Assembly: GCA_041744575.1 (NCBI GenBank)
Contig: JBGTKP010000053.1
Coordinates: forward strand, 1-64,000
Direction: 5' to 3'
Length of the DNA stretch: 64,000 nt
Source: JTS-RE37 sp041744575
GTDB taxonomy: Bacteria > Bacteroidota > Bacteroidia > Flavobacteriales > Flavobacteriaceae
Of this stretch, positions 53,066-61,863 are shown piece after piece. The position numbers and the translations under genes are program-made. Position 1 is the stretch's first letter. Each line of letters starts with the position of its first letter. The notes under the pieces are model-generated. The model searched no databases. It was given only the letters and a program-made list of their open reading frames with translations, and was not told where the DNA came from.

Positions 53066-53752
53066 TCAGCCGTGTCCGTGTCGCCGGCGCATTCGTATAA
53101 ATCCAATAGCAAAGAGAGAATACATCAAGATGATCAGAAGCAAATGAATTCTTCGTACAACCGGAATTTCTGCGATGTCCCGAAGGGCATAGTAATACCG
53201 AATCGGTTTTATGGGCACATAACCGCAGTAAAAAAGCAGCATGCCTGCTCCCACCCAGGACAACAGATCCCTATTTAAAAAATAGACCCCTTCCGTCTTC
53301 ATAAGGTGCTCATAATAAAAAAGGATACAGCAAAGCATAACAGCCGCGCCTACGATGTAGGCGTACAGCTGCGGGAGCGTCACGAAAGACTGGAAAAAGA
53401 CGTTGAGAATGGTCGTTGTTATAAATAAAAACGCCCCCCAGAGTATCCACTTTTTCCGTTTTACATCCGCAATATACTGGCGAAAAACATAAAAAAAGAA
53501 AATGAAAAAAATGATGTTATAGATGTTGAAGATGATCCAGTTGTTGGTCTGATATATGTCTCTTAATAACAAGATGACAGAATCGTTCGTCCGGGTAATA
53601 TAGCCTAGTAATTCATTTAAAAAAGTATACATCAGGAGCACCGGGAAAAAACGCAACGGCGTGTCGTAATATTTGGGATACCGCCAGAGTGCCAATGCCA
53701 CAACAGCACCATAAAATGGAATAAAAGCGGTTTCCAGTAAAAGATCGATCAT
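53066..53752 (-). CDS. Multi-pass membrane protein of unknown function
   Basis: I do not recognise the family by name. The 228-residue protein has about seven hydrophobic segments (near 5-22, 34-50, 73-92, 103-121, 130-145, 163-178, 202-219), with charged loops and a basic, His-ended C-terminus (RMRRRHGHG). No signal peptide apart from the first segment. Short aromatic-rich stretches (IFNIYNIIFFIFFFYVF) are typical of Bacteroidota inner-membrane proteins of unknown role. Single gene, convergent with rpsT. Confidence 0.6.
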   Translation of the reverse strand: MIDLLLETAFIPFYGAVVALALWRYPKYYDTPLRFFPVLLMYTFLNELLGYITRTNDSVILLLRDIYQTNNWIIFNIYNIIFFIFFFYVFRQYIADVKRKKWILWGAFLFITTTILNVFFQSFVTLPQLYAYIVGAAVMLCCILFYYEHLMKTEGVYFLNRDLLSWVGAGMLLFYCGYVPIKPIRYYYALRDIAEIPVVRRIHLLLIILMYSLFAIGFIRMRRRHGHG

Positions 53753-53791
53753 AAAGAGATCCGTTGATGGATTTCAGAAGGTTTGTTTAAC

Positions 53792-54493
53792 CTAATGGTT
53801 TGGTGGGGGTGCGGAACTGCCTTCATTCATGATCAGGCTCTTCATCTTGCCCTGGAAGGCTGCGGTGCTGGATATTTCAGTGGGTCCCGGTACAAACCCG
53901 GCATAGGAATAGGTTCCGGAATTCCCTGCTTGCTCCATCCCTTTTTCACCGTAGGGTTCCAATTGGCCTGTCAGTAAAACCGCTTCATAAGTGCCGTCCT
54001 GATTTTCGGCCAGATAGAAAGGGTGTTCCAAATCTCCTTTTTTGGTTGCGGGTATTAAAAAAATCGAATTTTGCCTTGGATGCATGATCTTCCGTCCGCT
54101 TTCAAAGGAAGTAGAATCAGGATAATTTGAAAAATAGAACCTCAGGGAGGAAATTTCCACGTTGGCAGCTTTGGCTTCCTGTTCAATGTAGTCCATGTAT
54201 TGTTTTATGGTGGCATAGTCATAGTAAGTGTACCTTGCAGCCGTAAATTTGGAACCGTCCGGATTCGCAGCCTCAGTCTTTTCGATTAAATTGATACGCC
54301 GTTCTGTGTAGGCGTCATAGGTGGTTTTGGCCTGCTCCAGAGAGACGATCTGACGTGGCGGGTCAACGGGTTTTTCTTCGGTTGGAGGAATTTCTTCCCC
54401 CGGTTCCTTTGTTTCGGGCTTGCAGCCGTTAATACTTAGTACTATCATCGTTAAAACCAGAGAGGTCCATAAGGAGCGATTCATGTAATTCAT
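53792..54493 (-). CDS. Lipoprotein of unknown function
   Basis: I do not recognise the family. The 233-residue product has a lipoprotein signal with lipobox LSINGC (Cys24), followed by a Pro/Glu-rich spacer (KPETKEPGEEIPPTEEKPVDPPR). The globular part (about residues 48-233) is mixed: a helix with SLEQAKTTYDAYTERRINLIEK, then FTAARYTYYDYATIKQYMDYIEQEAKAA and a beta-rich region SSLRFYFSNYP ... SIFLIPATKK with ENQDGTYEAVLLTG. The Tyr-rich helix-strand order is seen in uncharacterised Bacteroidota lipoproteins. It lies 39 bases upstream of the membrane-protein gene on the same strand. Confidence 0.6.
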   Translation of the reverse strand: MNYMNRSLWTSLVLTMIVLSINGCKPETKEPGEEIPPTEEKPVDPPRQIVSLEQAKTTYDAYTERRINLIEKTEAANPDGSKFTAARYTYYDYATIKQYMDYIEQEAKAANVEISSLRFYFSNYPDSTSFESGRKIMHPRQNSIFLIPATKKGDLEHPFYLAENQDGTYEAVLLTGQLEPYGEKGMEQAGNSGTYSYAGFVPGPTEISSTAAFQGKMKSLIMNEGSSAPPPNH

Positions 54494-54626
54494 GATTGGT
54501 CGTTTAAAGTTCTGTAAAGCTATTTGATCCGATTGTAGGGAGGAACGGTTTTTCTGTTACTAAATGTAGTATTTATTATTAATAAATGCACTAAATGACC
54601 TATGTATTCGATCATGGGACGCAGGC

Positions 54627-54661
54627 AAAAAAAAATCCCTGTGGTCCGTACTCACAGGGAT
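54627..54661 (-). terminator. Rho-independent terminator of rho
   Basis: Stem ATCCCTGTG (54635-54643) pairs with CACAGGGAT (54653-54661); on the minus strand a run of about nine T follows. Ironically the Rho gene itself ends at an intrinsic terminator. Confidence 0.85.
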
Positions 54662-54684
54662 GGAAATGCAAAAAGAAAACTCCT

Positions 54685-56328
54685 TTATTGATTCATCGTC
54701 AACAGGAATTCTTCGTTATTTTTTGTTTGTTTGATACGCTGTTCCATGAATTCCATGGCCTCCACCGGGTTCATGTCTGCCAGGTACTTGCGCATGATCC
54801 ACATACGCTGGATTGTATTCTCATCCAATAAAAGGTCATCGCGTCGTGTGGATGAAGAAATGAGGTCGATCGCAGGGAAAATCCTGCGGTTACTGATCCT
54901 TCGGTCCAGTTGCAGCTCCATGTTCCCGGTACCTTTGAATTCCTCAAAGATCACCTCGTCCATTTTGGAACCGGTCTCTGTCAGGGCTGTGGCAATAATT
55001 GAAAGTGACCCTCCGTTTTCAATATTCCGGGCGGCTCCGAAAAACCGTTTTGGTTTGTGCAACGCATTGGCGTCAACGCCACCGCTCAATACTTTTCCGG
55101 AGGCAGGTTGTACCGTATTGTAGGCACGGGCCAAACGTGTAATTGAATCCAGGAGAATAACCACATCATGGCCGCATTCGACAAGTCGCTTCGCCTTTTC
55201 CAGGACGATATTGGCTACACGAACGTGTTCGGTAGCCTCCTTGTCAAAAGTGGAAGCTACTACTTCGCCCCGTACATTCCGTTGCATATCAGTCACCTCC
55301 TCAGGACGCTCATCAATAAGTAAAATGATCTGGTAAACTTCCGGATGATTCGCGGCAATGGCATTTGCAATATCTTTCAGCAACATGGTTTTCCCGGTTT
55401 TCGGCTGGGAAACGATCATACCCCGCTGTCCTTTTCCAATAGGACAGAAGAGGTCCATGATCCTTGTAGAAATATTGCTCTGCCGTTCGGCCAGCTTGAA
55501 TTTTTCTGTGGGGAACAAAGGGGTAAGGTGTTCAAATGACACCCTGTCCCTCACCACCTGAGGATCCAGCCCATTGATCTTATTGACCTTGATGAGCGGA
55601 AAGTACTTTTCGCCTTCCTTGGGAGGGCGGACATTTCCAAGCACGGTATCTCCCGTTTTCAGACCGAATAACCGGATCTGGGATTGGGAAACATATATGT
55701 CATCCGGGGAGGAAAGGTAATTGTAGTCAGAAGATCTTAAAAACCCGTAGCCGTCCTGCATGATATCCAGTACCCCTTCACTTTCGATGATACTGTCAAA
55801 TTCAAATTCCGGCTGTTTGTATTTATTCTTTAGGTCCTTGTCAAAATTGTTATTCTTTTTATCCTGAATATTTTTGTGATGGGTATTCTTCTTAGGACTG
55901 CCATTTTTGTGAGGGGAAGGGTTTTTTTGCTGATCTTTCTTTCCGGTACTGGTGTTACCCTCCTGATTTCCGCTGCCTTCCTGATCTCCGCTGCCCTGCT
56001 GATTGTCATTGCCCGGCTGATTGCCGGAATTTTCCCTGAATTCCCGGGTCTCCGGTTTGGATGCCACCAGTACTTCACCATTGTCATTGGTAGGTGCAGG
56101 CCTGGTATCCTTCCTGTGGATACGTTCCTTTTTTGGAGTGAATCGTGGTTTTTCCTCCGATTCAGTGGTGGTTTCCTGGGGGGCCTTTGGATTACTGGCC
56201 TGCAGATCAAGGATCTGGTAGACCAGATCAAGTTTTTTTAGGGTTTTGTGCTTGGGTACGTTCAAACCTCTCGCAATGTCCTGAAGCTCGGTGAGCTTCA
56301 TGGCTTTTAAATCAGAAATCTCAAACAT
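54685..56328 (-). CDS. rho: Transcription termination factor Rho with a disordered insertion
   Basis: Hexameric RNA-dependent ATPase that ends transcription. The 547-residue protein is longer than the E. coli form. Residues 1-43 are the Rho N-terminal helix domain (DLKAMKLTELQDIARGLNVP). Residues about 44-172 form an insertion rich in Asn, Gln, Gly, Ser and Lys (SGNQPGNDNQQGSGDQEGSG) with no fold. RNA-binding domain then follows (about 178-250; GYGFLRSSDYNYLSSPDDIYV). ATPase: Walker A VSQPKTGKTMLLKDI near 305, Walker B DVVILLDSITRLARA near 390, Q-loop PASGKVLSGGVD and R-loop. Such insertions are common in Bacteroidota and have been linked to Rho condensate formation. Confidence 0.94.
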   Translation of the reverse strand: MFEISDLKAMKLTELQDIARGLNVPKHKTLKKLDLVYQILDLQASNPKAPQETTTESEEKPRFTPKKERIHRKDTRPAPTNDNGEVLVASKPETREFRENSGNQPGNDNQQGSGDQEGSGNQEGNTSTGKKDQQKNPSPHKNGSPKKNTHHKNIQDKKNNNFDKDLKNKYKQPEFEFDSIIESEGVLDIMQDGYGFLRSSDYNYLSSPDDIYVSQSQIRLFGLKTGDTVLGNVRPPKEGEKYFPLIKVNKINGLDPQVVRDRVSFEHLTPLFPTEKFKLAERQSNISTRIMDLFCPIGKGQRGMIVSQPKTGKTMLLKDIANAIAANHPEVYQIILLIDERPEEVTDMQRNVRGEVVASTFDKEATEHVRVANIVLEKAKRLVECGHDVVILLDSITRLARAYNTVQPASGKVLSGGVDANALHKPKRFFGAARNIENGGSLSIIATALTETGSKMDEVIFEEFKGTGNMELQLDRRISNRRIFPAIDLISSSTRRDDLLLDENTIQRMWIMRKYLADMNPVEAMEFMEQRIKQTKNNEEFLLTMNQ

Positions 56329-56490
56329 TAAATATTGAATAAATTATACGTATCTCAAAAAAAATGAAGTGTCTTGTTATGTGGGTATTACGCGGGAATG
56401 AAATCCCAATTTGGTAAGTGTTATAACGAATAACTTGGCAATATTACGAATTATTTTCAACAATCGGTAGATAAATTTTAAAAAGACCTG

Positions 56491-56498
56491 TATTTTTG
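56491..56498 (+). promoter_or_regulatory. -7 promoter box of the DUF4293 gene
   Basis: TATTTTTG matches TAnnTTTG exactly. Transcription would start near 56504, 15 bases before the GTG at 56519. It supports that start codon. Confidence 0.5.
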
Positions 56499-56518
56499 GC
56501 ACGGAATATCTAAAAAGT

Positions 56519-56929
56519 GTGATCCAGCGTATACAAACAATTTACCTGATAATCGTAGCTCTGCTGACAGGGGTGTTGCCATTCTGGGTGAATCTGTGGT
56601 CCGATGCCAAGGGAGAGGACTTATTTGCCAGAAATGATGTAATGATTTCGGCAGTTTTCTATACGTCTGCAATTATGGCCGTCATCGCCATCCTGCTTTA
56701 TAAAAATAGACAACATCAATTTGTACTTAACAGGTTGAACATGATATTGGAACTTTTTTTACTGGGATTTTTCGTTTACCGGTCCCTAAGTGTATCCGGA
56801 GAGGCTCAGGTCTCAGAGAAGGGTATTGGGATGCTGATTCCTGTTTTTTCTATCGTTTTTTTGGTCCTGGCCAACAGGGCTGTCAAGAGGGATGAGGATC
56901 TTGTAAAATCTGTGGATCGTCTGCGTTAA
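56519..56929 (+). CDS. DUF4293 membrane protein
   Basis: A 136-residue membrane protein with four helices (near 7-23, 44-61, 73-88 and 104-119) in the DUF4293 pattern: the N-terminus MIQRIQTIYLIIVALLTGVL and the last-helix segment GIGMLIPVFSIVFLVLANRAVKRDE are typical. Starts with GTG at 56519; no ATG upstream in frame would leave the family start intact. Function unknown. It is divergent from rho and followed by a terminator. Confidence 0.85.
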   Translation: MIQRIQTIYLIIVALLTGVLPFWVNLWSDAKGEDLFARNDVMISAVFYTSAIMAVIAILLYKNRQHQFVLNRLNMILELFLLGFFVYRSLSVSGEAQVSEKGIGMLIPVFSIVFLVLANRAVKRDEDLVKSVDRLR

Positions 56930-56959
56930 AACTAAATCTTAGTTGTATTAGTGCGAAGA

Positions 56960-56987
56960 AACCCTGGTGGCAACATCAGGGTTTTTT
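56960..56987 (+). terminator. Rho-independent terminator of the DUF4293 gene
   Basis: AACCCTGGTG pairs with CATCAGGGTT (one G-T pair), a 10-base stem capped by a GCAA tetraloop (GNRA type), then six T. Confidence 0.85.
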
Positions 56988-57015
56988 GCGAGGTCGTTTA
57001 AAGTATCTCTCCGCA

Positions 57016-57528
57016 TCAGGCAGGCCGCTCCTTCTGTCGCAGGCCCAACTCTATTACCTCCAGGTTTCTGATCTCACCTCCATCGATTTCAAACCGGAGC
57101 ATGGTCCGTACCTTATGGAATCCGAATTTCCCGCAGGCGCCGGGATTCATATGCAGCAGCTGCAGTTTCTTGTCGTACTGTACTTTCAGGATGTGGGAAT
57201 GGCCGCAGATGAACAATCCCGGAGGTTGATTCGTCAGCAGATTCCTGGTTCTGGCATTGTATGAGGGAGGATAGCCCCCGATGTGAGTCATCAATACGGC
57301 CAGACCTTCACAACTAAATCGCTGGTCCTTCGGGAATTCCTGCCGGACCGCGGTACTGTCAATGTTTCCATATACTGCCCTTACAGGTTTTATGGCGGCG
57401 AGCCTGTCGCTTACTTCCAGGCTCCCAATATCACCCGCATGCCAAATCTCATCCGCCATTCCGGCATAGGCCACGATCCGGGAATCGAGATGGGCATGGG
57501 TGTCGGAAAGAAGTAGAATTCTGGTCAT
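57016..57528 (-). CDS. YfcE/MJ0936-type metallophosphoesterase
   Basis: A 170-residue metal-dependent phosphodiesterase. Motifs: RILLLSDTHAHLD near residues 3-15 with the first metal ligands, WHAGDIGS near 34, YGNIDS near 59 (GNxD/H), VLMTHIGGYPP near 83 and FICGHSHILKV near 112 (GHTH-like). It is full length for the family. Function is general phosphodiesterase or phosphomonoesterase. I chose the ATG at 57528 because it starts the first beta strand; the one at 57603 would add a 25-residue extension that overlaps the truA promoter region. Divergent from truA. Confidence 0.85.
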   Translation of the reverse strand: MTRILLLSDTHAHLDSRIVAYAGMADEIWHAGDIGSLEVSDRLAAIKPVRAVYGNIDSTAVRQEFPKDQRFSCEGLAVLMTHIGGYPPSYNARTRNLLTNQPPGLFICGHSHILKVQYDKKLQLLHMNPGACGKFGFHKVRTMLRFEIDGGEIRNLEVIELGLRQKERPA

Positions 57529-57591
57529 TGTATTCCGGGGTCGGGATTCACAGAAAAGAGGCGCCCCGGCCAAAATTTGAAGGGGAACCAG

Positions 57592-57599
57592 TATCTTTG
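57592..57599 (+). promoter_or_regulatory. -7 promoter box of truA
   Basis: TATCTTTG matches TAnnTTTG exactly. Transcription would start near 57605, about 19 bases before the TTG start at 57624. Confidence 0.5.
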
Positions 57600-57623
57600 T
57601 CAAGGCTAAAATAAGGGATTCAT

Positions 57624-58376
57624 TTGAGATATTTTATTGACTTTTCCTACGTGGGAACTGCCTATCACGGCTGGCAGTCACAACCCAATGCAATCACGGT
57701 ACAGCAGCTTATGGAGGAGGTTCTTTCTGCTGTCCTTCGCGAAAAGGTGGCCCTGGTGGCAGCGGGCAGAACGGACACCGGTGTTCACGCCAGACAAATG
57801 ATCGCCCACTGTGATCTTTCGGAAATAGAGAATGAAGCGACGCTTATCCAAAGGCTGAACGCTTTTTTGCCTGAAGATATCGCGATTAATGCCATCCTTT
57901 CGGTGCCGGCCGATGCCCATGCCCGCTTTGATGCCATTGAAAGGACTTATGAATACTGGGTGGTCCGAAATAAAAATCCCTTCTACAGGGATGCTGCCTG
58001 GTACAGGCATGAAATGCTTGATTTAAAATCAATGAACGAGGCTGCCGCCTTACTCATGGATTACAGAGATTTTAAATGTTTTTCAAAGACGGGAAGCGAT
58101 GTGAAAACGTACCATTGTCACATTACCCACGCGGCCTGGCAAAACGTGGGGGAGCTGTTTGTATTCAGAATATCGGCCGACCGGTTTTTGAGGAACATGG
58201 TACGTGCCATTGTTGGTACACTGATAGAAGTCGGTCAGGGGAAGATAGCCGTTGAGGATGTTAAGACAATAATAAAAAGCGGGGATCGGGCCCGCGCGGG
58301 AGTATCAGTACCGGCAAAAGGATTATATTTGACCAGGATCACATACCCGGAAAATATACAGGCACCGCATGGATAA
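57624..58376 (+). CDS. truA: tRNA pseudouridine synthase A
   Basis: Converts uridines 38-40 of the tRNA anticodon arm to pseudouridine. The 250-residue protein is full length. It has FSYVGTAYHGWQSQPNAITVQ near residues 5-24, AAGRTDTGVHARQM near 50-63 with the catalytic Asp, RFDAIERTYEYWVVRNKNP near 100-118 and the C-terminal RFLRNMVRAIVGTLIEVGQGK near 192-212. The start is a TTG at 57624; no ATG lies close enough. The gene overlaps the ABC exporter gene by 8 bases. Confidence 0.93.
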   Translation: MRYFIDFSYVGTAYHGWQSQPNAITVQQLMEEVLSAVLREKVALVAAGRTDTGVHARQMIAHCDLSEIENEATLIQRLNAFLPEDIAINAILSVPADAHARFDAIERTYEYWVVRNKNPFYRDAAWYRHEMLDLKSMNEAAALLMDYRDFKCFSKTGSDVKTYHCHITHAAWQNVGELFVFRISADRFLRNMVRAIVGTLIEVGQGKIAVEDVKTIIKSGDRARAGVSVPAKGLYLTRITYPENIQAPHG

Positions 58377-60135
58377 CGAAGGTGGTAAAGCGTTTGATTA
58401 CAGGTTATTTAGCAGGGTTTTTGCCTTCACCCGGCCCTACCTCCTCACCTTTTGCGGGGTGGCCCTGGCCGCTGTTCTGCTTTCCGGATTTGCAGTGGTT
58501 TCTCCGCTGATCGTTGGGAATATTATTGATGAGGCGATCAAAAAAAGCGATGCCGAAAAATTACTCTTTCTCACCTGCCTCATGGCGGCTGTCCTGGTTG
58601 GGCAGGTCCTGAGCCAGCTTGGCTTTAATTATTATGCCAACTGGTTGGGGGAATCTGTCATCAAGGATATTCGGATCAGGTTGTTTGACAGGATGGTGGG
58701 CTTTAAAATGCAGTATTTCAATAATTCATCCATCGGCGTTCTTGTGACACGTGCCGTCGCGGATTTACAGCGAATCGGAGAAATTTTCAGCCAGGGATTT
58801 TTTGTGATCGTCGCAGACCTTCTGAAAATGGTGATTGTAGGACTTGTCATGCTGATCCTGAACTGGAAGCTTGCCCTGATCGTTTTTGGCGTACTTCCCC
58901 TGATCCTTTACGCCACACGTGTTTTTCAGAAGGCTATGAAGAAGGCCTTTATAGATGTGAGGGCACAGGTTGCAAATCTCAATTCATTTGTACAGGAACG
59001 TATTACTGGAATGAAGATCGTACAGCTCTTTAACAGGGAACAAACAGAAAGCAACAAATTCCGGGAGATCAATCAGAAACACCAGGATGCCTGGCTGAAA
59101 ACGGTGTGGTATAATTCCTTCTTTTTTCCGATTGCGGATATTGTCTCCTCAATTACCGTTGGTTTGATCGTTTGGTACGGCGGGCTGCAGAATGTGACTC
59201 AGCTGGGGGCGGAAGAATACGGCACTATCTTTTCCTTTATCCTTCTATCCGGGATGTTGTTTCAACCGCTCAGGCAGATAGCTGATAAATTCAATACCCT
59301 GCAGATGGGGATGGTTGCTGCCAACCGCGTTTTTAAGATCCTGGATACGGATAGCAGGATTGCGGATACGGGATCGATGGTAAAGGAGCATGTGGAGGGA
59401 AACATCCAGTTCAGGAACGTCCATTTCAGTTATATCAAAGAGGAGGAAGTGCTTCACGGGGTGTCCTTCGAAGTCTCAGCCGGACAGACCATTGCCATTG
59501 TCGGTGCCACCGGGGCAGGCAAGTCGACCATCATCAACCTGCTCAACCGTTTTTATGAGATCAACTCAGGGTCTATCCTGATTGACGGCGTTGAAATACA
59601 GGACTACCAACTTTCAAGTCTTAGAAGGAATATTGCCGTCGTCCTGCAGGATGTATTTCTTTTTGCGGATACCATCGCGAATAATATTTCCCTTAAGGAT
59701 ACTTCCATTAAAATTGAGGATATTAAAATTGCCGCCAAACAGATCGGGGTTCATGATTTTATCAGCTCTCTTCCCGGAGGGTATGAATATAATGTCAAAG
59801 AGCGGGGAACGATGCTGTCCAGCGGACAGCGGCAACTTATTGCATTCCTGAGAGCGTATGTCAGCAATCCCAGCATTTTGGTCTTGGATGAAGCCACCTC
59901 ATCGGTGGATACCTATTCCGAACAACTTATACAAAAAGCAACCGAGCGTATTACAGAGGGGAGGACCTCCATTATTATTGCCCACCGCCTGGCGACCATT
60001 AAAAAAGCGGATATCATTTTGGTAATGGATGCCGGCAAGATTGTGGAGAAGGGAACCCACAAACAACTCCTTAAAAAAGGAGGATACTACAACAGCCTTT
60101 ATGAAGCGCAGTTCCTGAAGGAAGAAGTTGCCTAA
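58369..60135 (+). CDS. MsbA-type ABC exporter
   Basis: A 588-residue half-transporter that is a membrane domain fused to an ABC ATPase, like MsbA and multidrug exporters. The membrane domain has about six helices (residues 15-325; FNREQTESNKFREINQKHQDAWL lies in a coupling region). The ATPase domain has Walker A VGATGAGKSTIINLL near 375-389, Q-loop VVLQDVFLFAD near 425, signature TMLSSGQRQLIAF near 480, Walker B ILVLDEATSSVDTYSE near 505 and H-loop IIAHRLATIKKAD near 535. It forms homodimers. The substrate is unknown; lipid or drug is likely. Coupled to truA by an 8-base overlap. Confidence 0.9.
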   Translation: MDNEGGKAFDYRLFSRVFAFTRPYLLTFCGVALAAVLLSGFAVVSPLIVGNIIDEAIKKSDAEKLLFLTCLMAAVLVGQVLSQLGFNYYANWLGESVIKDIRIRLFDRMVGFKMQYFNNSSIGVLVTRAVADLQRIGEIFSQGFFVIVADLLKMVIVGLVMLILNWKLALIVFGVLPLILYATRVFQKAMKKAFIDVRAQVANLNSFVQERITGMKIVQLFNREQTESNKFREINQKHQDAWLKTVWYNSFFFPIADIVSSITVGLIVWYGGLQNVTQLGAEEYGTIFSFILLSGMLFQPLRQIADKFNTLQMGMVAANRVFKILDTDSRIADTGSMVKEHVEGNIQFRNVHFSYIKEEEVLHGVSFEVSAGQTIAIVGATGAGKSTIINLLNRFYEINSGSILIDGVEIQDYQLSSLRRNIAVVLQDVFLFADTIANNISLKDTSIKIEDIKIAAKQIGVHDFISSLPGGYEYNVKERGTMLSSGQRQLIAFLRAYVSNPSILVLDEATSSVDTYSEQLIQKATERITEGRTSIIIAHRLATIKKADIILVMDAGKIVEKGTHKQLLKKGGYYNSLYEAQFLKEEVA

Positions 60136-60139
60136 TCAT

Positions 60140-60919
60140 TCACTTTTTAGGCATAAAATCCTGCAAGTTCAGATCTCCTGTCAGAAAAAAGAAAATATTC
60201 ATTCCAATGGCGACGGCCATATACCCGAATAAAAATAATAGGATGTATATCGCCGATCTTTGTATCCGCTGCAAAAACCTAATGGAACAGAGGGAATTCA
60301 GTACAAACAAAGAATACCCAATCATTAGTGCAATGAAAAGCAGGGAATATGAAAAATAGGATTCAGGCGAGAGTATTAGCAGGAACAGGCTGATTGGGAA
60401 GGAAGCTATATTGTATTGCGCAAGTGAATAAATGGAGATAACGGCATGTTCCGGAAGCAGGTAGTCTGCTTTATTAAAAGTAAGATACCCGGCTATGGCC
60501 ATCACAGGGACGTAAAGGATAAAAATGAAGGAGCTGTAGTCAGCGGTTAGGGATAGAATTTTTTGACCGGTCTCAGGGCTGAGGCTACTGTCAAAAATAT
60601 CCATTTGCATCCGATCCAGATAGTACTTTGTTATCAAAAAAAAGAGGATCCCGGAGCAGGCCAGGGAAAGGCCCAGATAGTTGAAAGGCCCGAGGTATTT
60701 TTTTCGCACCCCGGCAATATATCCACGGAGTACTTCCCCGGGCCGCACTGTCAGATCGATCAGGGTACGCATAAAGGTATTGTCAACGCTGAGAAACTGT
60801 GTCGAGAAATCGGTGGCGATATTTTGCAGCGTCAGTCTTTTTCTGATCACTTTTGCACCGCAGTGCGAACAAAAGTTCTGCTCGTCCTCAAGCCGATGCA
60901 GGCAGTTTTTACATTCCAT
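60140..60919 (-). CDS. DUF3667 membrane protein with zinc ribbon
   Basis: A 259-residue protein. It starts with a zinc-ribbon (MECKNCLHRLEDEQNFCSHC: two CxxC pairs, about residues 3-20), followed by the DUF3667 sequence (LTVRPGEVLRGYIAGVRKKYLGPFNYL) and about five membrane helices (near 85-103, 125-142, 165-180, 190-205, 225-245). Function unknown; the zinc ribbon is probably cytoplasmic. It begins 3 bases after the cdaA stop, so translation of the two is probably coupled. This close link suggests a role with c-di-AMP signalling, but that is inference. Confidence 0.82.
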   Translation of the reverse strand: MECKNCLHRLEDEQNFCSHCGAKVIRKRLTLQNIATDFSTQFLSVDNTFMRTLIDLTVRPGEVLRGYIAGVRKKYLGPFNYLGLSLACSGILFFLITKYYLDRMQMDIFDSSLSPETGQKILSLTADYSSFIFILYVPVMAIAGYLTFNKADYLLPEHAVISIYSLAQYNIASFPISLFLLILSPESYFSYSLLFIALMIGYSLFVLNSLCSIRFLQRIQRSAIYILLFLFGYMAVAIGMNIFFFLTGDLNLQDFMPKK

Positions 60920-60922
60920 CCC

Positions 60923-61708
60923 TTACAGCAGGTCTTCCTTTATAATCAGCACCAGTTCGGGCAGGTCATTATAAAATATGAATTCCCCATTCTTGATATA
61001 GGAAAGCTGTCCGGTTTCTTCGCTCACTACCAGGGCCAAGGCGTCCGTGCGTTCGGTAATTCCCACTGCCGCCCTGTGCCTCAGACCAAATCGTTGTGGC
61101 ATATTGCGATCCTTTGATACAGGGAGGATCACCCTGGTGGCAATTATAGCATTATTTGCTATAATGGCCGCCCCGTCGTGTAAAGGACTATTCTTATAGA
61201 AAATACTTTCAATGATCGGCTGATTGACCTCAAGGTTCATGGGATCGCCGGAAGACTTGACAAAGTCCAGCGAATTATTGCGCTTTAAAACCAGGATGGC
61301 ACCGGTCCTCGATTTGGCCATTTTATCACAGGCAGCTATGATACTTTCAACATCCAGTTCCGATGGAGCCCCCTCCTGCCTTAGGAATTTGAAGTGTTTG
61401 ACGAAATTGCGTTTGGTGGCAAAATTTGTCGAACCGATCAGTAGCAGGAATTTTCGAATTTCCTGCTGGAAAACGATGATCAGTGCGATAAGTCCCACCT
61501 GCATGAAGCCGCCAACCATACTGCTGATCATTTTCATATCCAGAAGCTCTGTCAGCTTCCAGAATCCCCATACGATGACAATCCCAAGAAAAATATTGAT
61601 GGCTACGGTTCCCCGGACAAGTTTGTAGATATAATAAAGCAGGATGGCGACCAGGACAATATCTATAACGTCTGTAATTCCAAATTCCAGAAACTTTATA
61701 AAATCCAA
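60923..61708 (-). CDS. cdaA: Diadenylate cyclase CdaA
   Basis: Makes the second messenger cyclic di-AMP from two ATP. The 261-residue protein has three N-terminal helices (about residues 13-92) and a DAC domain (about 100-261). Key motifs: SPLHDGAAIIANNAIIATRVILP near 185-207 (DGA) and FGLRHRAAVGITERTDALALVVSEE near 219-243 (RHR). KFLLLIGSTNFATKRNFV joins the two parts. The start is a TTG at 61708; no ATG precedes the conserved DFIKFLEF segment. Upstream lies folP on the same strand (155-base gap), downstream a DUF3667 membrane protein. Confidence 0.92.
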   Translation of the reverse strand: MDFIKFLEFGITDVIDIVLVAILLYYIYKLVRGTVAINIFLGIVIVWGFWKLTELLDMKMISSMVGGFMQVGLIALIIVFQQEIRKFLLLIGSTNFATKRNFVKHFKFLRQEGAPSELDVESIIAACDKMAKSRTGAILVLKRNNSLDFVKSSGDPMNLEVNQPIIESIFYKNSPLHDGAAIIANNAIIATRVILPVSKDRNMPQRFGLRHRAAVGITERTDALALVVSEETGQLSYIKNGEFIFYNDLPELVLIIKEDLL

Positions 61709-61863
61709 TCCTCGCTTTTTTGTAAAATTATGAAATGAACCAGTACTAAAAAATTGTTATCAACTGAAATGTTGATATATAGATGACACCCACAGGCCTA
61801 CAGACTCGGATGATATATAAATTCTGACACCATTGATCAGATAAACAATGAGCGCGCTTGAAA

